A stretch of 9,151 bases of DNA. It comes from Hyphomicrobiales bacterium (GTDB taxonomy: Bacteria; Pseudomonadota; Alphaproteobacteria; Rhizobiales; Afifellaceae). The translations under genes were made by a program, and so were the position numbers. Shown here one piece after another: positions 6,615-9,151 of the stretch. The stretch covers positions 1-9,151 of the forward strand of contig JACCSN010000657.1 in assembly GCA_013812985.1 (NCBI GenBank), read 5' to 3'. The notes under the pieces were generated by a model. The model made no database searches and had not been told where the DNA came from. It worked only from the letters and a program-made list of their open reading frames with translations. Each line of letters starts with the position of its first letter. The stretch's first letter is position 1.

Positions 6615-8258
6615 ATGAAACCTTCAGCGGTCACGATCGACCCTATTGACCTCTCGATTATGTGGGATCGACTGATCTCCATCACTGATGAGGGATCCGC
6701 TGCTCTTGTAAGGGCATCATTCTCAACGCTTGTCCGAGAGGGTTTCGACCTGACGGTTCTGATATTTGACGCAGCGGGGCGTATGATCGCGCAAAGCGCG
6801 AAGTGCATACCCGTGTTCATCGGCACGGCGCCGGTCACGCTCTTTCATATGCTCAAGAAGTTCCCGAAATCGGAGCTGCGGCCCGGCGATGTCGTCATCT
6901 CCAATGACCCGATGATCGGCACCGGTCACATGTTCGACATTGCTGTGATGCGGCCGATCTTCGATGGAGGCGAGATTGTCGGGTATGCCATGAGCATCAC
7001 GCATCTACCAGATATTGGGGGCATGGGGTTTTCAGTTTCGGCAACACAGATCTACCATGAGGGCCTGCGTCTGCCGATCTGCAAGCTGTTTAAGGCGGGC
7101 AAGCTCGATTCCGACCTTGTCGAGCTGATAGAGCTGAACGTACGGGTGCCCGATCAGGTGATCGGAGACATATTCGCCAATGTAAGCTGCATCGAGATCG
7201 TTGCCAGGCACGTGATCGATTTCATGCGGGAATACGGTCTCAGCACATTGTCAGGACTGGCCGATTCCATCCTGTTCAGTTCCGACAATGCCGTGCGTAG
7301 CGCCTTGCTGAAACTGCCGGATGGCTCCTTCACCAGCGCGACTGAAGTCGAAGCCTTGGCCGAGGTGCGGAAGCTCAACTGCGCCGTCAGAAAAATTGGG
7401 GACCGGGTCGACGTTGATTTCGCCGGAACGGGGCCTTGCGTAGCCGCAGGCATCAACGTGCCGTTCCCGTATACGCGCGCGATGGTGCTTTATGCGATCA
7501 AGTGCCTGACGACGCCAGAGATACCGAATAACGAGGGCGCCATGCAGGCGGTCAGCGTCTCCGCGCCTCCCAGATCGATCCTGAATGCCGTGCCGCCGTC
7601 GCCATCTGCTGGGCGCCACACGATTGGTCACTTTGTACTTCCGCTAATCTTTTCCGCACTTTCTCGCATCATCCCTGACCGCGTTAATGCGGCGAGCGGC
7701 CTCATCGACATTGTGACCTTCCAGGGCAAGCACCGCGACGGCACCGAACTGGCGTCCACCTACTTCGCCTCCGGCGGTTTCGGTGCTGCAAATGGCCTTG
7801 ATGGTTATCCAACTTTGCCGGGATCCTCAAACATGGGACGGACGCCGGTTGAGATTTTTGAGCCGGTCAGCGAGCTGACCATCCTTCGGAAGGAGCTGCG
7901 CCCCGACTCCGGTGGCGCTGGCGCGTTCGCCGGTGGAGTAGGGCAGACGGTCGTGCTGCGAAACGACACAGGACACGACCTGCGCGTCTATTCGATGGCC
8001 AACAGGACGCTTTTCCCCGCGGCCGGCTTGTTTGGCGGCAAACCGGGCGCGTTGCGCGAACATTGGATCGGCAGCGACAAAGTCAGCGGCCAAGGCTCCT
8101 ACATTTTGAAGCCCGATGAGACCATGACCGTGAAGCAGGCGGGCGGAGCCGGTTACGGCGATCCGGCTGAACGTGACCGCATGGCCATCAGGGGGGACAT
8201 CGAGCGCGGCTTTCTCACGCCCGATGGCGCATACGAAGCTTATGACTTCTGCGGGTAA
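6615..8258 (+). CDS. hyuB: Hydantoinase B / oxoprolinase family protein (HyuB)
   Basis: This is the partner subunit of HyuA. In the superfamily it carries the metal-dependent site that completes ring opening or carboxylation. The product is 547 residues, normal for a separate HyuB. Visible motifs are VRASFSTLVREGFDLTVLIF (32-51), SNDPMIGTGHMFDI (96-109), THLPDIGG (129-136), YHEGLRLP (147-154), DFAGTGP (268-274), LRPDSGGAGAFAGGVG (428-443) and the C-terminal GGAGYGDP (510-517). The histidines and aspartates at 97-109 and 130-133 are at the usual positions for metal binding in the family. The start at 6615 has GGGAG (6604-6608) upstream and fits the family start; the frame is open further upstream, but that part lies inside hyuA. 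The spacing of 13 bases argues for co-transcription and a two-subunit complex. The GTGH form of the motif near residue 102 differs from the GGTH I recall in 5-oxoprolinases, and I have seen it in other branches. Confidence 0.93.
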   Translation: MKPSAVTIDPIDLSIMWDRLISITDEGSAALVRASFSTLVREGFDLTVLIFDAAGRMIAQSAKCIPVFIGTAPVTLFHMLKKFPKSELRPGDVVISNDPMIGTGHMFDIAVMRPIFDGGEIVGYAMSITHLPDIGGMGFSVSATQIYHEGLRLPICKLFKAGKLDSDLVELIELNVRVPDQVIGDIFANVSCIEIVARHVIDFMREYGLSTLSGLADSILFSSDNAVRSALLKLPDGSFTSATEVEALAEVRKLNCAVRKIGDRVDVDFAGTGPCVAAGINVPFPYTRAMVLYAIKCLTTPEIPNNEGAMQAVSVSAPPRSILNAVPPSPSAGRHTIGHFVLPLIFSALSRIIPDRVNAASGLIDIVTFQGKHRDGTELASTYFASGGFGAANGLDGYPTLPGSSNMGRTPVEIFEPVSELTILRKELRPDSGGAGAFAGGVGQTVVLRNDTGHDLRVYSMANRTLFPAAGLFGGKPGALREHWIGSDKVSGQGSYILKPDETMTVKQAGGAGYGDPAERDRMAIRGDIERGFLTPDGAYEAYDFCG

Positions 8259-8261
8259 GGC

Positions 8262-8459
8262 ATGTCAGCCAAGCCAATCAAGCGACCGACCTTGACCCGA
8301 CAAGATTGGGTCGCAGCGGCGCGCGGTCGGTTGATCTCCTCGGGCGTGAATTCCATCAAGATCGATTGCTCTGGTAGGCGACCTCAGGGCAGGATCGAAG
8401 GAGGCGGGGAACGGCCAATTTCGAAGGAACAGATCAGGATGCGCCAAGTGATACCGTAA
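8262..8459 (+). pseudogene. TetR/AcrR-family regulator, N-terminal remnant
   Basis: The first 35 residues (MSAKPIKRPTLTRQDWVAAA onward, through SGVNSIKID at about 8364) match the start of TetR-type DNA-binding domains: a basic lead, then the first helix ending in G-V-x-x-I-x-I. The family then continues with LA-x-x-LGV-x-RGSFYWHF, the recognition helices. Here it goes instead to a glycine- and arginine-rich stretch with no helix-turn-helix and stops at 8459. Reading one base further along gives a faintly similar stretch (GDLRAG, then QFRRNRS), which hints at small insertions or deletions, but I cannot prove that. The ligand-binding domain is absent. The ATG lies three bases after the hyuB stop, so the gene was probably the third gene of the hyuAB operon and possibly its regulator. 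It should be non-functional. Confidence 0.6.
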
Positions 8460-8686
8460 GTGCACCGCGCTTCCGGCCATGCCGGGATCGGTGCCCCCCC
8501 TTAGCCGGTGCCTTTGCTGGCCCCTCAGGCGACTGCGTTAGGGCCCGAGACGAAACAAACGATTCGTGGGGGGTTGCCGGGGTGCTGTTGAGGCTCTGGG
8601 ATCGGGGATCGGGCGAGACCTGCCCAAAATGCTGGACGCATTCGGATCCGTCTGAGTCATTGTGCGGATGAGACTTGGGCTCCTGG
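8460..8686. other. Non-coding stretch between two gene fragments
   Basis: I see no gene here. A short hairpin (CCGGC-CAT-GCCGG) lies at about 8474-8486, and a 7-base tandem duplication (GGGATCG twice) at 8598-8611. The right part is probably the leader end of the insertion sequence whose transposase starts at 8687, but I could not locate a terminal inverted repeat. Confidence 0.35.
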
Positions 8687-8842
8687 ATGATTGATGTCGT
8701 CGCTATCAAGGCTCGCTTCGAGACGCTTTCGCCTTATCTCGATGAGCGTGCGCGTCGGCTGTTGGTAGCAACCGAGGCTCGCGCCGCAGGCCGGGGTGGA
8801 GTGGTGGCGGTGTCGCAGGCGACAGGTGTGGCGCGCAGTACG
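8687..8842 (+). pseudogene. ISAzo13-like transposase, N-terminal fragment
   Basis: The 52 residues from MIDVVAIKARFETLSPYLDE through RAAGRGGVVAVSQATGVARS resemble the N-terminus of ISAzo13-type transposases as I remember them, a helix-turn-helix region used for DNA binding. Family members run several hundred residues and carry a DDE core, none of which remains. Similarity ends at about 8842 (residue T52). The frame runs on to 8902, but those residues are antisense reading of the MFS gene that follows. The element is therefore dead. Family assignment is from pattern memory and moderately sure. Confidence 0.6.
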
Positions 8843-9151
8843 ACGCGCCGTAGAACCCGGTCAGCAACAGGACCCGGGCCGGTTCGGTCGGGTCGAAGCT
8901 GAACAGCAGAATGCCGGCTAGCGCAGCGCCGATCGCGGTGCCGGCGATCACATACCGCCGGTCGGTCTTGTCGGAGAGCCGACCGGCGGGCACCTGGGTC
9001 AGGGCCCCGCTCACCACGGTGATGCCCATCATGAGGGCGATCAACGGCGTGGACAGCCTGATGCGGGTGCCGAAGACGGGCGCCAGAGTGCCGAACGCCC
9101 CGTTGATCACGCCGACGAGCATGACGGTCAGGAACGCGACCGGCGAGTTGC
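8841..9151 (-). pseudogene. MFS transporter fragment, cut at one end and entering from outside the window
   Basis: Read on the minus strand from the window edge, this encodes a membrane protein: SPVAFLTVMLVGVINGAFGT, then ALMMGITVVSGALTQVPAGR, LSDKTDRRY and VIAGTAIGAALAGILLFSF. GRLSDKTDRRYV is the loop signature between membrane segments 2 and 3 (or 8 and 9) of major facilitator permeases. The stretch resembles YcaD-like MFS proteins, in which I recall this region in the C-terminal half, followed by GFYGASMYPLYALAVAHAND. The match stops after TGFYGAS (about 8841), exactly where the ISAzo13-like fragment begins, so the rest of the gene is lost. The start lies beyond 9151; an ATG at 9122 is internal. 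The substrate is unknown. Confidence 0.7.

Noticed and set aside
8559..8567. Small palindrome ACGATTCGT
   Set aside because: It is too short to mean anything and has no gene context.
8598..8611. Tandem GGGATCG repeat
   Set aside because: There are only two copies of seven bases, which is expected by chance in such GC-rich sequence.
8434..8709. A 91-residue minus-strand open frame between hyuB and the transposase fragment
   Set aside because: It has low-complexity Ser, Pro and Arg content and no recognisable family, and it overlaps the TetR and transposase fragments at its ends.

Overview
The window looks like part of an accessory region of a GC-rich proteobacterium. An alphaproteobacterium, for example in the Rhizobiales, is the best guess. 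The guess rests on codon use, the style of the TRAP transporter and HyuA/HyuB proteins, and on integrase, IS3-type and ISAzo13-type fragments that I recall as common there. The genus cannot be fixed from this sequence alone.

Layout. Positions 1-1384 are mobile-element debris. A tyrosine recombinase (380-1276) keeps its N-terminal and mid domains but loses its catalytic C-terminus near 1093. There it is fused to an opposite-strand scrap of an IS3-family transposase, which is itself an orfA/orfB deletion product. Positions 1385-4279 (minus strand) carry a complete TRAP transporter operon, dctP-dctQ-dctM. Positions 4280-4525 are a divergent control region with a 16-bp palindrome and possible promoters on both strands. 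Positions 4526-8258 (plus strand) carry an intact HyuA/HyuB pair of the hydantoinase/oxoprolinase superfamily, separated by 13 bases. Three bases after hyuB begins the N-terminal stub of a TetR-type regulator, which soon loses its family resemblance. The rest of the right end holds the N-terminus of an ISAzo13-like transposase, joined directly to a decapitated MFS transporter gene on the minus strand that runs off the window.

How the genes could work together. The five intact genes form one uptake-and-hydrolysis module. DctP would bind a small, probably anionic solute in the periplasm, DctQM would carry it in using an ion gradient, and HyuAB would open a cyclic amide, lactam or imide (or do related ATP-dependent chemistry) in the cytoplasm. 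The true substrate cannot be read from the sequence: no carbamoylase, racemase, dihydropyrimidinase or acetone-carboxylase gamma subunit lies in the window. The module sits between broken mobile elements, and the only regulator gene visible next to it is broken, so its control may be lost or exerted from elsewhere. I found no RNA genes, CRISPR arrays or convincing strong terminators, and no clear evidence of a wholly new type of system. The most interesting points are the transporter-HyuAB pairing, its palindromic control region and the layered gene wrecks on both flanks.
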